A stretch of DNA of 64,000 bases from an uncultured SAR116 cluster alpha proteobacterium (lineage in GTDB: Bacteria; Pseudomonadota; Alphaproteobacteria; Puniceispirillales; Marisalimonadaceae): assembly GCA_902543145.1 (NCBI GenBank), contig CACBXG010000002.1:166001-230000 (forward strand). The letters are read 5' to 3'. The position numbers were made by a program, and so were the translations under genes. The notes under the pieces were generated by a model. The model made no database searches. It saw only the letters and a list, made by a program, of their open reading frames with translations, and was not told where the DNA came from. This document shows positions 38,112-48,651 of this stretch, in pieces; positions within the stretch are counted from its first letter, which is position 1; each line of letters opens with the position of its first letter.

Positions 38112-39395
38112 ATGACTAATATCATAAAAAAAAGTAAGAATACTTTATTAGAAAAAGAAAAAAAACTTGGTCTAATACTCTTGCTACCAACTATTTTAAT
38201 AGTATTATCTGTAGTTATTTTTCCACTCTTAGCTAATTTTTGGATTTCTTTTAAACCAGTATCCTTGGGGGATCTACGTCCACCAAAACTCATAGTAAAA
38301 GAACGCATCAAAGGAAAATTATCTGATAAAAATCAGATTGCAGAAATTCAATATAGATATAGAAATTCATCAATTAAATATGATCTTGAAAATGTAATAA
38401 TTAAAGACATAATACCGAATGGTTTCACTGTTAAAGATTTGCAACCAACCCAATTTTGTAGGTTAAAATTAAAAGAGTTGATATGTAATTTAAATAATGT
38501 TTCCTCTAGATCGTCTGGAAAAATAATTCTTAAAGTGCACAAGAATGATCAATGGCAAGAAGAATTAGATAACCCAAAAAAAACTAAACCGTTTGTTACT
38601 TTTTCAAGTAAAAATGTACTAACCTCTTTTGAATTTAATACTGAAAATTTTAAAAAAGTTTTTTCTGCCTCTGAATTTTTTGAAGTATTAAAAGTTTCTT
38701 TTTACTACACTATATTTGGTACCGCTGGAGCATTGTTGGTTGGACTGATAGCAGCACAAATTTTACAAAAATCTTTTAGGGGGAGGTCTATTGTTCGTGG
38801 TTTACTTCTTTTTCCTTATGTCTCACCAGTAATAGCGGTAGCTTTTGCGTGGGTAATATTATTTGATCCTTATTCAGGTATTGTAAATTCAATGTTAGTT
38901 CAAATGAATGTAATTGATAAACCAATTAATTTTTTTGGACAAAAATATACTGACATAATTATTTTTGGTTATGTCTTTAAATTTCCTTTAGCTTTATCAA
39001 TGGTTATAGCTTTTGAAATTTGGAGATATTTTCCTCTTTCTTTTTTATTTATTCTTGCACGCATGCAGTCATTTCCTGAGGAAGTGTATGACGCAGCCAA
39101 AATAGATGGGGCGTCACCATTACAACAATTCTATTATATTTCACTTCCATTTTTGATTGGTATTATGTCTATTTTATTCTTACTAAGATTCATATGGACC
39201 TTTAATAAATTTGATGACATTTTCTTACTAACTGGCGGTAATGCAGGAACAAGAACCTTTACTGTAAATGTTTATGAACAAGCATTTGCAATTTCAAATC
39301 TCGGAGCAGGAGCAGCTGTGGCAGTAGTAATTTTTATATTTCTACTTACATTCTCTTTACTTTTTATGAGATATTCAAAAAAGGAAACATTTTAA
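38112..39395 (+). CDS. Sugar ABC transporter permease with inserted periplasmic domain
   Basis: C-terminal permease motif EEVYDAAKIDGASPLQQFYYISLP; insert at about residues 60-145. Confidence 0.87.
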   Translation: MTNIIKKSKNTLLEKEKKLGLILLLPTILIVLSVVIFPLLANFWISFKPVSLGDLRPPKLIVKERIKGKLSDKNQIAEIQYRYRNSSIKYDLENVIIKDIIPNGFTVKDLQPTQFCRLKLKELICNLNNVSSRSSGKIILKVHKNDQWQEELDNPKKTKPFVTFSSKNVLTSFEFNTENFKKVFSASEFFEVLKVSFYYTIFGTAGALLVGLIAAQILQKSFRGRSIVRGLLLFPYVSPVIAVAFAWVILFDPYSGIVNSMLVQMNVIDKPINFFGQKYTDIIIFGYVFKFPLALSMVIAFEIWRYFPLSFLFILARMQSFPEEVYDAAKIDGASPLQQFYYISLPFLIGIMSILFLLRFIWTFNKFDDIFLLTGGNAGTRTFTVNVYEQAFAISNLGAGAAVAVVIFIFLLTFSLLFMRYSKKETF

Positions 39396-39396
39396 A

Positions 39397-40620
39397 ATGT
39401 TTTGGAAATATGGCTTATTTTTTTCGATTTTGTCTGGAGGTATATGGGGTATTTTTTGGCAAATCTTTTTTACCGTAATTGGCATTTTAACCCTTGGAAT
39501 TCCTTTAAGTTTAGAATTAAGTCAAATTATGATTATTGGACCATTAGCAGGAATTTTGTACATCAAAAGTCAAAAATTTTTATCCATAAAATTCCATCTT
39601 ACAGCAATAATTATAATTACTTTTCTTATTTTTATTTCTCACTTAGGAAACCCATACCAAGTAGAGGATGAAAATCGACTAATAATATTTATGCTAATTT
39701 TATTAACTTCATTTTTTATATGGGGAAGTTTGAACCATTCTTTATATAATTTAAGTCCTGGGGAATTGTCAAAATATGATGTTGAAAGTTTTTTTATAAA
39801 ATTTACGTGGGGATTGGGTTTAATTATATTAATTTTGATTACCTTAATTCCCTTTTATATAATGATTATTACTAGTTTAAAAAATCAACAAAGCTTGATT
39901 TTAAACCCTCTAGATATATCTGTTAATTTAAATACCGATTTTAAAACTCTTTTTAATTCTTACATCGAATTATTTACTAATTTCAATTTTCATTTGTTTT
40001 TGATTAATTCTTTCATTGTATCCTGCACAACAGTTATTATAACTTTATTTTTTTCAATTCCTGGAGCTTATGCACTAGCTAGATTAAGGGTACCCAACAA
40101 AAAAATTTTTTCAGGAACTGTAATTTTAATTTATTTAATTCCTTCTATAGTATTAATTATCCCACTGTATGTAATTTTTTCTTCTATAGGTTTAAGAAAT
40201 TCTTTATTTGGTTTAATACTTGTTTACCCAGCAACTACAATTCCTGTTGCTCTATATATGCTAAGAGGTTACTTCAGCGCATTATCAAGCGAAATTGATG
40301 ATGCCGCGTTAATGGATGGTCTTTCTCGCATTCAGATAATTTTAAAAATAGCTATACCTCTATCTAAACCAGCTATTGTTAGTGTTGGGTTATATGTTTT
40401 CATGATTGCATGGAATGAATTCTTAATTGCATTCATGTTTTTGGATGATCCCAGTATATTTACATTGTCTAGAGGTATCATGTCTTTAAACTCTTCAGAA
40501 ATACCACAACAGCACCTAATGGCAGGTGCAGTAATAGCAACAATTCCTATTATGATAATTTTTCTGTATTTAGAAAAATTTTTGATATCTGGTCTTTCAG
40601 CAGGTGGAGTTAAAGGATAA
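39397..40620 (+). CDS. Carbohydrate ABC transporter permease with hydrophobic N-terminal extension
   Basis: SSEIDDAALMDGLSRIQIILKIAIPLSKPAIVSV EAA-type motif. Confidence 0.87.
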   Translation: MFWKYGLFFSILSGGIWGIFWQIFFTVIGILTLGIPLSLELSQIMIIGPLAGILYIKSQKFLSIKFHLTAIIIITFLIFISHLGNPYQVEDENRLIIFMLILLTSFFIWGSLNHSLYNLSPGELSKYDVESFFIKFTWGLGLIILILITLIPFYIMIITSLKNQQSLILNPLDISVNLNTDFKTLFNSYIELFTNFNFHLFLINSFIVSCTTVIITLFFSIPGAYALARLRVPNKKIFSGTVILIYLIPSIVLIIPLYVIFSSIGLRNSLFGLILVYPATTIPVALYMLRGYFSALSSEIDDAALMDGLSRIQIILKIAIPLSKPAIVSVGLYVFMIAWNEFLIAFMFLDDPSIFTLSRGIMSLNSSEIPQQHLMAGAVIATIPIMIIFLYLEKFLISGLSAGGVKG

Positions 40621-41909
40621 TGATTGAAGAAAGATTTCACAATGCAGTTGAAATAATAACCAAAAATGACCGTGGTGGATATACTGTTCCAACTTCTAAA
40701 CTTTATCCACACCAATGGAATTGGGACTCTGCTTTTACAGCTTTAGGTATTTCTACTTATAACAAAACTAGAGCATGGCAAGAATTAATTTTGTTGATTA
40801 AAGCACAATGAAAAAATGGAATGATACCTCATATAATTTTTCATAAAAATGATCCAAATTATTTTCCTGGTCCAAATCATTGGCAAATCAAATCAAATGC
40901 TAATACTAGTTGTCACTCTCAACCACCAGTGTTGGCAAGCATAATTTGGGATATGGTAAAAAATGGAAATAATTATGATTTAAAGAAAGGTCAAAGTCTT
41001 TTTAACTCTTTAATGGCTTATCACGAATGGTTTTTTTCAGCAAGAGATCCAAATAATGAAGGTTTTATGAGCATAATTCACCCTTGGGAGTCTGGAAGGG
41101 ATAATTGTCCAGATTGGGACTTAGGTTTACATAATGTCAATGTTCCTGATAATTTTAGAGATTATGTTAGGTGCGATACGTCACATGTAGAAATATCTCA
41201 GAGACCTACAAATAAAGATTATGATAAATTTATGTCTATAGTCGAATATGGAAGAAACTGTAATTGGGACCCAAAAAAAATGTACCATGAGGGTCCTTTC
41301 TTGGCAATTGATCCAGGAATAAATTTTATTTTTTTAAAGGCAAATAAAGATCTTTTATCATTAGCAAAATTATTTAATTATAAAAACAGAGTAAATAAGA
41401 TTGAGAGTTGGATAAATAAACTTGAGGACGGTTGCCAAAATTTTTGGAATGATAAAGTAAAAGCATTCACTGCATTTGACATGAGAAGCAATCAATTCTG
41501 CGATGCTATAACTACCGCATCAATGCTTTGCTTATATGCTGGCACAGGTTCAGATAAACAAAAAAATTATACAATTAAGCATTGTGAGCGAATTTTAAAT
41601 AGTTGTGTTTATGGAATGCCAAGTGTCGATCCAAAACATAAAAAATTTGAAAGTGAAAGATATTGGAGAGGTCCTGTTTGGTCAATCATGAATTATATGA
41701 TCTCACATGGTTTAGAGCATGAAGGTGAATACTCACTAGCCAAAAGAATTAAGGATGATACTATTAAACTTATAGAGGTTGGTGGTATGTATGAATATTT
41801 TAACCCACATACAGGGAAAGGCCTTGGTGGACTTGATTTCTCATGGACTGCTGCAATTTTATTAGCACTTGGAAGAGATAGTTCTAATTTAAAGTTTACG
41901 ACCAATTAG
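40620..41909 (+). pseudogene. GH63-like (mannosylglycerate/glucosylglycerate hydrolase-like) gene interrupted by one in-frame TGA at 40809-40811
   Basis: Two ORFs in the same frame: ...RAWQELILLIKAQ*KNGMIPHIIFHKNDPNYFPGPNHWQ...; NWDSAFTALG; GPVWSIMNYM. Confidence 0.75.
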
Positions 41910-41919
41910 TGAGCACATA

Positions 41920-42975
41920 ATGGCTTCTATTATTTTACAAAATATCTCAAAATGGTTTTCCAGTAATCAAGTAATTAAAAATGTTGACCTAAACATTAAA
42001 GATGGAGAATTCATTGTTTTTGTAGGTCCCTCAGGATGTGGAAAATCAACACTTTTAAGAATCATCTCTGGTCTTGAAGATTTAAATGATGGAACTGTTT
42101 TAATTGACGATTTGGATGTGACAGACAAAATTCCATATGATCGCGGACTATCAATGGTTTTTCAATCTTATGCACTGTATCCCCATATGAATGTTTTTGA
42201 TAACATAGGTTTTTCTTTGAAAACCTCAGGCGTAAAGAGTGATGTATTAAAAACAAAAGTTGGAGAAGTTGCAAAAATTCTTCAACTAGAAGATTTGCTA
42301 CATAGACTACCTAAACAACTATCTGGAGGACAAAAACAAAGAGTTGCAATTGGAAGAGCAATTATTAGGAAACCCAAAGCTTTCTTGTTTGATGAACCAC
42401 TTTCTAATTTAGATGCAGCACTGAGAGTTGAAATGCGTTTGGAAATCTCAAAATTGCATAAAGAACTTGGAGTTACCACAATTTATGTTACTCATGACCA
42501 GGTTGAAGCCATGACACTCGCAGATAAGATAGTTGTTCTTAACGAAGGAAAAATTATTCAAATTGGTTCTCCACACAAACTTTACAATTATCCAAAAAAT
42601 TTATTTGTTGCAGAATTTATTGGCACACCAAAAATGAATATTTTAAACTGCATTAAAAAAGAAGAATATATTTATTTAGACGAAAATAAAAAAACTAATA
42701 TTAAAACTAAAAAAGAAAAAATATTCAAACTGGGAATAAGACCGGATAATATAGAAATTTGCAAATCTGAAAAAAATATATTGAGTGGGCAAATAAAATT
42801 TTGTGAATACTTAGGTTCTGAACAATACGTTTATGTTGATTGTGAAATTAATAATAAGCTAATTATAGTAAAAATAGATCCAAATATTAAAGTTGTTCTT
42901 AATGAGAAGATAGGCTTGAAATTTATTTCTAAATATGTGCACTTTTTTTCTAAGGATGGTCTGAGATTAATTTAA
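41920..42975 (+). CDS. ABC transporter ATP-binding protein (UgpC/MsmX-like)
   Basis: GPSGCGKSTLLRIISGLE; LSGGQKQRVAIGRAI; LFDEPLSNLD. Confidence 0.93.
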   Translation: MASIILQNISKWFSSNQVIKNVDLNIKDGEFIVFVGPSGCGKSTLLRIISGLEDLNDGTVLIDDLDVTDKIPYDRGLSMVFQSYALYPHMNVFDNIGFSLKTSGVKSDVLKTKVGEVAKILQLEDLLHRLPKQLSGGQKQRVAIGRAIIRKPKAFLFDEPLSNLDAALRVEMRLEISKLHKELGVTTIYVTHDQVEAMTLADKIVVLNEGKIIQIGSPHKLYNYPKNLFVAEFIGTPKMNILNCIKKEEYIYLDENKKTNIKTKKEKIFKLGIRPDNIEICKSEKNILSGQIKFCEYLGSEQYVYVDCEINNKLIIVKIDPNIKVVLNEKIGLKFISKYVHFFSKDGLRLI

Positions 42976-43190
42976 AATATTTATTCTTAAATTGCGGTTC
43001 TTCAACTTGTATTGTTTTATAAAGTTAGAAGTAAGCTAGTGGTCAAAAGTAATAAATTATCATCCAGGTTCAAACAAGTATTTTTTAATACTGGAGTTGG
43101 TATGATAATAGTAGATAAAAATCGTACATTATTTGAAGTAAACCTTAGTGTACTGAATTAAATTTCAATTTTTGTAGTGTAAAAGAAAAA

Positions 43191-44042
43191 ATGAAAATAA
43201 AAAAAACTAAGAAAATAATGACAGTTTCTGGAGAATATAGTGAAAGAAATTTTACTGTTGCAGACCTTCAGTCATTCAAAGGTAAACGTCAACTTACAAA
43301 AACTATCCCTTTTTCAGAAGAAGAAGCTGAAGCTGCTGAAACTGCAGGCATTGAAACACTTAATATAAGGCATAATCCTAAAAGACCCGAGATTTCAAAA
43401 GCTCTTAGAGCTGCTGCTCCAAATACATTTATGAGTTTTGCACTTCCAATGCAGTCTGCTAAATCTGAATATGATGCTTTAAGATTAGCTTTTGATGCGA
43501 TGGAACTTGGAGCCGATTCTGTAATATGCGGAACATGGGGTATAAAATTCATTGAAGCTGTCGCTCATGCAGGCATACCGACTGAAGGTCATATAGGACT
43601 AGTGCCTAGGAGAAGCACTTGGACAGGGGGATTTAAGGCAGTAGGAAAAACAGTAGAACAAGCTAAAAAACTCTATGATGATATTAAAATTCTTGAAAAT
43701 ATAGGTGCATGGGCTGTTGAAGTCGAAGTTATACCAGAAAATATCATGGCCATTCTATCTCCACAAACTTCATTAATTACATCATCTCTAGGAAGTGGTG
43801 TTGGAGATATACAATTTTTATTTGCAGAAGATATATTAGGTAACACTAAAGGACCATATCCACGTCATTCAAAGCAGTATGCTGATCTTTATGAGTTGAA
43901 ACAAAAGTTACAACAAACCAGAATAAATGCTTTTAAAAATTATATTAAAGATATAAAGGATAATAAATTTCCATATAAGGACGTTACTGTAAGCGCTAAT
44001 GATGACGTTGTAAATGCACTTGAAAAATATATAAAAAAATAA
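43191..44042 (+). CDS. 3-methyl-2-oxobutanoate hydroxymethyltransferase (PanB)-like protein
   Basis: ADSVICGTWGIKFIEAVAHAGIPTEGHIGLVPRRSTWTGGFKAVGKT. Confidence 0.7.
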   Translation: MKIKKTKKIMTVSGEYSERNFTVADLQSFKGKRQLTKTIPFSEEEAEAAETAGIETLNIRHNPKRPEISKALRAAAPNTFMSFALPMQSAKSEYDALRLAFDAMELGADSVICGTWGIKFIEAVAHAGIPTEGHIGLVPRRSTWTGGFKAVGKTVEQAKKLYDDIKILENIGAWAVEVEVIPENIMAILSPQTSLITSSLGSGVGDIQFLFAEDILGNTKGPYPRHSKQYADLYELKQKLQQTRINAFKNYIKDIKDNKFPYKDVTVSANDDVVNALEKYIKK

Positions 44043-44165
44043 AAATCGTATTTGAATTATTTAAAATAATGCACCAAAATAAGTGTCATTATTGGATAGT
44101 CACATAAACTTTAATACTATTATTTAATAAAAATTAATTTTGTAATTATAAAAGGAAGAGTACTT

Positions 44166-44648
44166 ATGAATATGATATCTAAGAGTTTTGATCCGAAACT
44201 AGTAGAATGGCGAAATGTTAAAGATCCAGAAAATAAGGAGTTTAAAGTTGACTTTGATTATAGTCTTTTAGGATATGACATTAAATCAGGGCGCCTTGAT
44301 ATGCTATTAAGGTATGCTAATTTAAGTCACTGTAGACGACATAGACATGTAGCTTCAACATTAACGATGGTTTTAGAAGGTGAACAACACTTAACTGAAT
44401 GGCAATCAGACGGATCCAAAAAATCTATCGTAAGAAAAAAAGGAGATTATGCTATAGCAGGTGCTGATGCACTTCCACATGATGAGCGTGGAGGCGAACA
44501 TGGGGGAACAGTCCTATTGTCAATGAATGCTCCTAATGGAATATTATTTGAATATTTTGATGAAAATATGGAAAATGGATGGACATTATCGATAGAAGAA
44601 TATGTAGACAATTGGAAAAAAGGAGTAATATACGGGCAGAGAAAATAA
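44166..44648 (+). CDS. Cupin domain protein
   Basis: CRRHRHVASTLTMVLEGEQHLTEW...KKGDYAIAGADALPHDE. Confidence 0.75.
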   Translation: MNMISKSFDPKLVEWRNVKDPENKEFKVDFDYSLLGYDIKSGRLDMLLRYANLSHCRRHRHVASTLTMVLEGEQHLTEWQSDGSKKSIVRKKGDYAIAGADALPHDERGGEHGGTVLLSMNAPNGILFEYFDENMENGWTLSIEEYVDNWKKGVIYGQRK

Positions 44649-44661
44649 GAAGAATGTTTTA

Positions 44662-45231
44662 ATGATAAAAATCTTATTATTGATGACAATTTTTGTAATT
44701 TCTAATAATTCTTTTGCTCAAAATAATACTGTTGATATTGACGAACTTTGTTTAGGTAAGACTTGTACTAAACCTATAAAAGAATTTAAAATTTCAAATT
44801 TTTTTTTTAAAACAAGAAACTGTGAAACTAAAGACTATAGAAAATGTCTGCTATGGTTTGGAAATAAAGGAAACAAAGTTAAAATTAGTTGGGTCAAATA
44901 TTACAGAATAATTAATGGCCCAATTCCAACCAAGTCAACTTGTATAAAAGGAAAACCAGTTTGGTTTCAAGATATACCTTTTCCGAATAATAAAGATCTA
45001 AATATCAATATTTTAAAATTTTTTCGAAAATTTAATTATCAAAACAAAGAAAAAATGTACTTTAATGAACCAATCATTAAAACATTTAACTATTTTTCTC
45101 AATCCGACAAATCCTTGGGAGTTTTAGTTCAAAGTAAGAACTTTAAAGGTATTAGAAAAAAACAAATCTATGTATTTGACACCGAAGGAGATAATTTTGA
45201 AATTGTTAAACCACTTTGTAAAAATGATTAA
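44662..45231 (+). CDS. Secreted hypothetical protein
   Basis: Signal peptide-like MIKILLLMTIFVISNNSFAQ. Confidence 0.5.
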   Translation: MIKILLLMTIFVISNNSFAQNNTVDIDELCLGKTCTKPIKEFKISNFFFKTRNCETKDYRKCLLWFGNKGNKVKISWVKYYRIINGPIPTKSTCIKGKPVWFQDIPFPNNKDLNINILKFFRKFNYQNKEKMYFNEPIIKTFNYFSQSDKSLGVLVQSKNFKGIRKKQIYVFDTEGDNFEIVKPLCKND

Positions 45232-45355
45232 AATGATAATTTTAACGAGCGTAATTTAAATTTGTAATTTACAAACGCTATCTATGAAAATTATGCAATC
45301 AAATTACAAATATACTTTTGAATTAGCAGTGTAATCAATTTATAGCTACTTGAGG

Positions 45356-46861
45356 TTAAGACTTTGATTTTAAATCCTTCAAAACTTCAGAAACGACCTT
45401 AATTGCAATTTTATTATCTTCAATCTCTGACTTATCAATAGATAAAGACAAACCCGGAATATTTCTTTCAATCAAATTATCATTTTCCTGCGAAAATTTT
45501 ACAACTTCATATGTTTGAACCGGATAAGAAATACCCTTCACATTAATAGCCTCTTTTTTTTCACAGATAATTTTATTTCGAATTAATAAATATGTGTCTT
45601 CTGATAATAAAATTTTGTTAATATCAGCTTTTGCCTCAAGCCTAGATGCTAAGTTTACACCTTTGCCAATAATCGTGTAGTCTAGTCTATCTTCAGAACC
45701 AAAATTACCAACTGTGCATACTCCAGTATGGATTCCCATTCGCGCATTTAAAGGTTTCGCTAATCCTTTTTTTCTCCACGAAATTCTAAGCTTGTTGAGT
45801 TCTTCTAACATGTCCAATGCCATCGAAACACACGCTATTGCATCTTCTTCGTCTCCCCTTGAATTAGGGTCTCCAAAAAAAACTAAAATCGCATCACCAA
45901 TAAATTTGTCTATTGTACCACCCCATTTAATAGCAACATTAGACATTTTTGTTAGATATTGGGTTAGAAGTTCTGTTAAAACCTCAGGTTCTAATCTTTC
46001 AGTTAATTCTGTAAAACCTTGCAAATCTGAGAAAAAGACTGTCAAAGGCTTTCTCTTTGTTTGGACCTTTACGTCTAGTTTGCCTGAAAATATTGACTCA
46101 TAAACTTGAGGTGAAAAGTATTTTGACAACTTTTCTGAAAGTGTTTTCAATTCAGAAGTTCTTTCCTCAACCTTTTTTTCGAGATTTATGTTTAAACTCT
46201 CTAGTTCTTGATGAGCTTTATTTAATTCTTTTAATCTTTTTTGCTCAAGTTGATATAGCCTTGCATTTTCTAAAGCACTAGCAGTTTGATTTGCTAATAT
46301 TCCAATCAATATTTCATCAGATTTATCGAAAATGTTCATTTTTTCACTTTCAACAGAAAATACACCAACGAGCTCATTATCTATAAGCATTGGTATTGCG
46401 ACCTGACTTTCCGCGTTTTTGAGACCTGGCAATTCAACTTTGTCCTGTAATTTATTTTTATTAGTAATTTGAACTTGTTCACGAATTGCTTGCATGTAAC
46501 TTCTCTGCATTCCTAAATTTGCCATTCTCATGAGTTTTTTCTTTTCAGCAACTATGCCAATTACTCCAACACCAAATTCAACTTTTGCACCAATCCCTCT
46601 TTTTTCATATCCATAAGTTTCTAAAACGTTGAGATGTTTTTTATTTTCAGAAACTAGTAAAATCATAGAGTGTTTAAATCCAAAAAATTCATTCATTAAT
46701 GATAGCATTGAAGAAGCAATTAAGTTTAAATCGAGAGATTTATTTATTTGATTAGAAATTTGTTTGATTATTTCGATTTCTTTTGATTTTCTATCAAGAA
46801 GAATTTTAATATTTTCTAATTCATTTTTAGATTGTGAAATTTTATCCATACAAACTGACAT
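45356..46861 (-). CDS. GAF domain-containing adenylate/guanylate cyclase
   Basis: VFFSDLQGFTELTERLEPEVLTELL...GTIDKFIGDAILVFFG...HTGVCTVGNFGSEDRLDYTIIGKGVNLASRLE. Confidence 0.92.
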   Translation of the reverse strand: MSVCMDKISQSKNELENIKILLDRKSKEIEIIKQISNQINKSLDLNLIASSMLSLMNEFFGFKHSMILLVSENKKHLNVLETYGYEKRGIGAKVEFGVGVIGIVAEKKKLMRMANLGMQRSYMQAIREQVQITNKNKLQDKVELPGLKNAESQVAIPMLIDNELVGVFSVESEKMNIFDKSDEILIGILANQTASALENARLYQLEQKRLKELNKAHQELESLNINLEKKVEERTSELKTLSEKLSKYFSPQVYESIFSGKLDVKVQTKRKPLTVFFSDLQGFTELTERLEPEVLTELLTQYLTKMSNVAIKWGGTIDKFIGDAILVFFGDPNSRGDEEDAIACVSMALDMLEELNKLRISWRKKGLAKPLNARMGIHTGVCTVGNFGSEDRLDYTIIGKGVNLASRLEAKADINKILLSEDTYLLIRNKIICEKKEAINVKGISYPVQTYEVVKFSQENDNLIERNIPGLSLSIDKSEIEDNKIAIKVVSEVLKDLKSKS

Positions 46862-46895
46862 ACTTCATAATTTAAAAAAAATTTAATTAAAACTA

Positions 46896-47276
46896 TTAAC
46901 TTATTGATATAACTTTATACACATCAGCTGCTCTTAATTTAAAGATACCTGTCATACCCGTCATAGACGCTATAGCTTGTAATTTCATATCCATTTCATC
47001 AAATAATTCACCTTCGGTCTCTTCATGATCAAATTTCAATTCTAAGTTGTATTGTTTTAATGTGCTAGGATCTGAAATTGTTGCATAGGCATATGGATTT
47101 TCAGAAATATTTTTCTTTGTCTTATTAAAAAACTGAAATGAGAGAGCTACATGGTTTTCATCTACATACCATATCTGGGATATCACAGTGGTATTTGGCT
47201 CACCATCAGATGAACAACTTGTAATCCAACTTGGAAACATTCCTTGTAATGCTGGCATGTGCTTATCTTTAATCAT
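46896..47276 (-). CDS. Pyridoxamine 5'-phosphate oxidase-like FMN-binding protein
   Basis: MPALQGMFPSWITSCSSDGEPNTTVISQIWYVDENHVALSFQFFNKTKKNI. Confidence 0.75.
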   Translation of the reverse strand: MIKDKHMPALQGMFPSWITSCSSDGEPNTTVISQIWYVDENHVALSFQFFNKTKKNISENPYAYATISDPSTLKQYNLELKFDHEETEGELFDEMDMKLQAIASMTGMTGIFKLRAADVYKVISIS

Positions 47277-47743
47277 TTAGTTTCACTATTAGTTATTTCT
47301 TTACCAGCATCTGGGCCTGGTGTTTGAATATATACTTTGTCAACTTTAAAAGTTATGCCAAGGTCTGGCACTTTCCCAAATTTATCTAAAGCAGCATCTT
47401 TTGACAAACCCACACTAGTAATGACATCAATAACATTATTTCTATAATTTTCTGATATTTTTAGATCTTCATTATTTAATTTTTTTGAGTAGACAAATTG
47501 GCCTTTAAAATTATAAGCTTCATGACTTATCATGCCAACAAAAAAACTCACCCTTCCAGACTCACTTAAATATTGCAAAACATTTTTACACTCAGAATTT
47601 ATTACAAAACAAGTAAGTGTGGATTGTATATTATCAATTTTTACACCTAAAGTGTCTACATGCACTGTTTTATTGTTTTTGGACGAAACACCAAAGTGAC
47701 CCAATCCCTCTTGTAATGCATTTATTGTTAAATCAGGTATCAA
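47273..47743 (-). CDS. Hypothetical protein
   Basis: 156 aa ORF with ATGA-type overlap to preceding gene. Confidence 0.55.
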   Translation of the reverse strand: MIPDLTINALQEGLGHFGVSSKNNKTVHVDTLGVKIDNIQSTLTCFVINSECKNVLQYLSESGRVSFFVGMISHEAYNFKGQFVYSKKLNNEDLKISENYRNNVIDVITSVGLSKDAALDKFGKVPDLGITFKVDKVYIQTPGPDAGKEITNSETK

Positions 47744-48031
47744 GATTGTTCCTAAAATTTAATTAATAAATAAACTAATTTAAATTTAATTTAAAATATT
47801 TTAAAAGTAAATTAATTGGATATATAAATTATGAAAAGTTTAATATGTATCTCTATTTTCTACTAACATTTTCAGAATTTTGGAAAAACTAAATTTTTCT
47901 CAACTTAATTTTAAATAATATCAACCAAAAAAAATTTATATTAATTTTATTAAACATAATTTCTTGTATTATTTACAAATTTATAAATCTTAATTAATCT
48001 TGCAAAGAGTTTCTATATTTAAGAGGTCAAG

Positions 48032-48352
48032 ATGTTCGCAGTCAATGTAACAATAAAAGTGCAAAATGAGTTAGCAAAAAAAGCAATTATTCTTGCACTA
48101 AAAGACTGGAGCCATGATCTTTTTCAAAATAACGGTTTAATGTTTAGGTGTTTTGTGGATAGAACAGAAAACCAGGTTGAAATCTTTCATGTTTTTCGAA
48201 CAAAAGAAGAAATGGAGGAGGTTCGAAAAAATAAATCTAATGAATTTTGGAATCAAATAAAGGATATGGGCGGTCAAGTAACAAGATACGAGGGAAATTG
48301 TGAAGTTGAAGTATCAAAAGGATTACAAGATTTAGATCTAAAATTTAAATAA
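48032..48352 (+). CDS. Hypothetical small protein, paralogue of 6985-7308
   Basis: MFAVNVTIKVQNELAKKAIILALK...ENQVEIFHVFRTKE...FWNQIKDMGG...EGNCEVEV. Confidence 0.7.
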   Translation: MFAVNVTIKVQNELAKKAIILALKDWSHDLFQNNGLMFRCFVDRTENQVEIFHVFRTKEEMEEVRKNKSNEFWNQIKDMGGQVTRYEGNCEVEVSKGLQDLDLKFK

Positions 48353-48651
48353 ACTTTCTTCAAAATTATTTACTTAATATAAATTTATAATAAAACCATA
48401 AATAAAAAACATTATAAAATTTTTGAATTTTAAGACACAAAGTGTTTACCTCATTTGCCGCAGTCGATTTAACACTAACTTGGGTTTATTGAAGTTTTTT
48501 AGAGGTTTTGTAATATTACATTTTTTGTCAGTCGTAAAAAATAGCGTTAGAAAATACCCAATTGTGTCCTATGAAACTAATCGATGAAAAATGATCAGAG
48601 CTAAGAAATTGTTTTGCTTGTATATAGTATAAATTTTAATAAAATTACTAG

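Noticed and set aside
40809-40811. TGA reassigned to tryptophan in this organism
   Set aside because: Other genes end naturally at TGA with ATGA start overlaps (22511, 55491, 61490) and Trp is encoded by TGG throughout; only one gene shows the effect.
48360-48650. Possible small RNA or gene remnant in the intergenic gap
   Set aside because: Contains some less AT-rich sequence (CATTTGCCGCAGTCGATTTAACACTAACTTGGG) but no convincing ORF or fold could be supported by eye.
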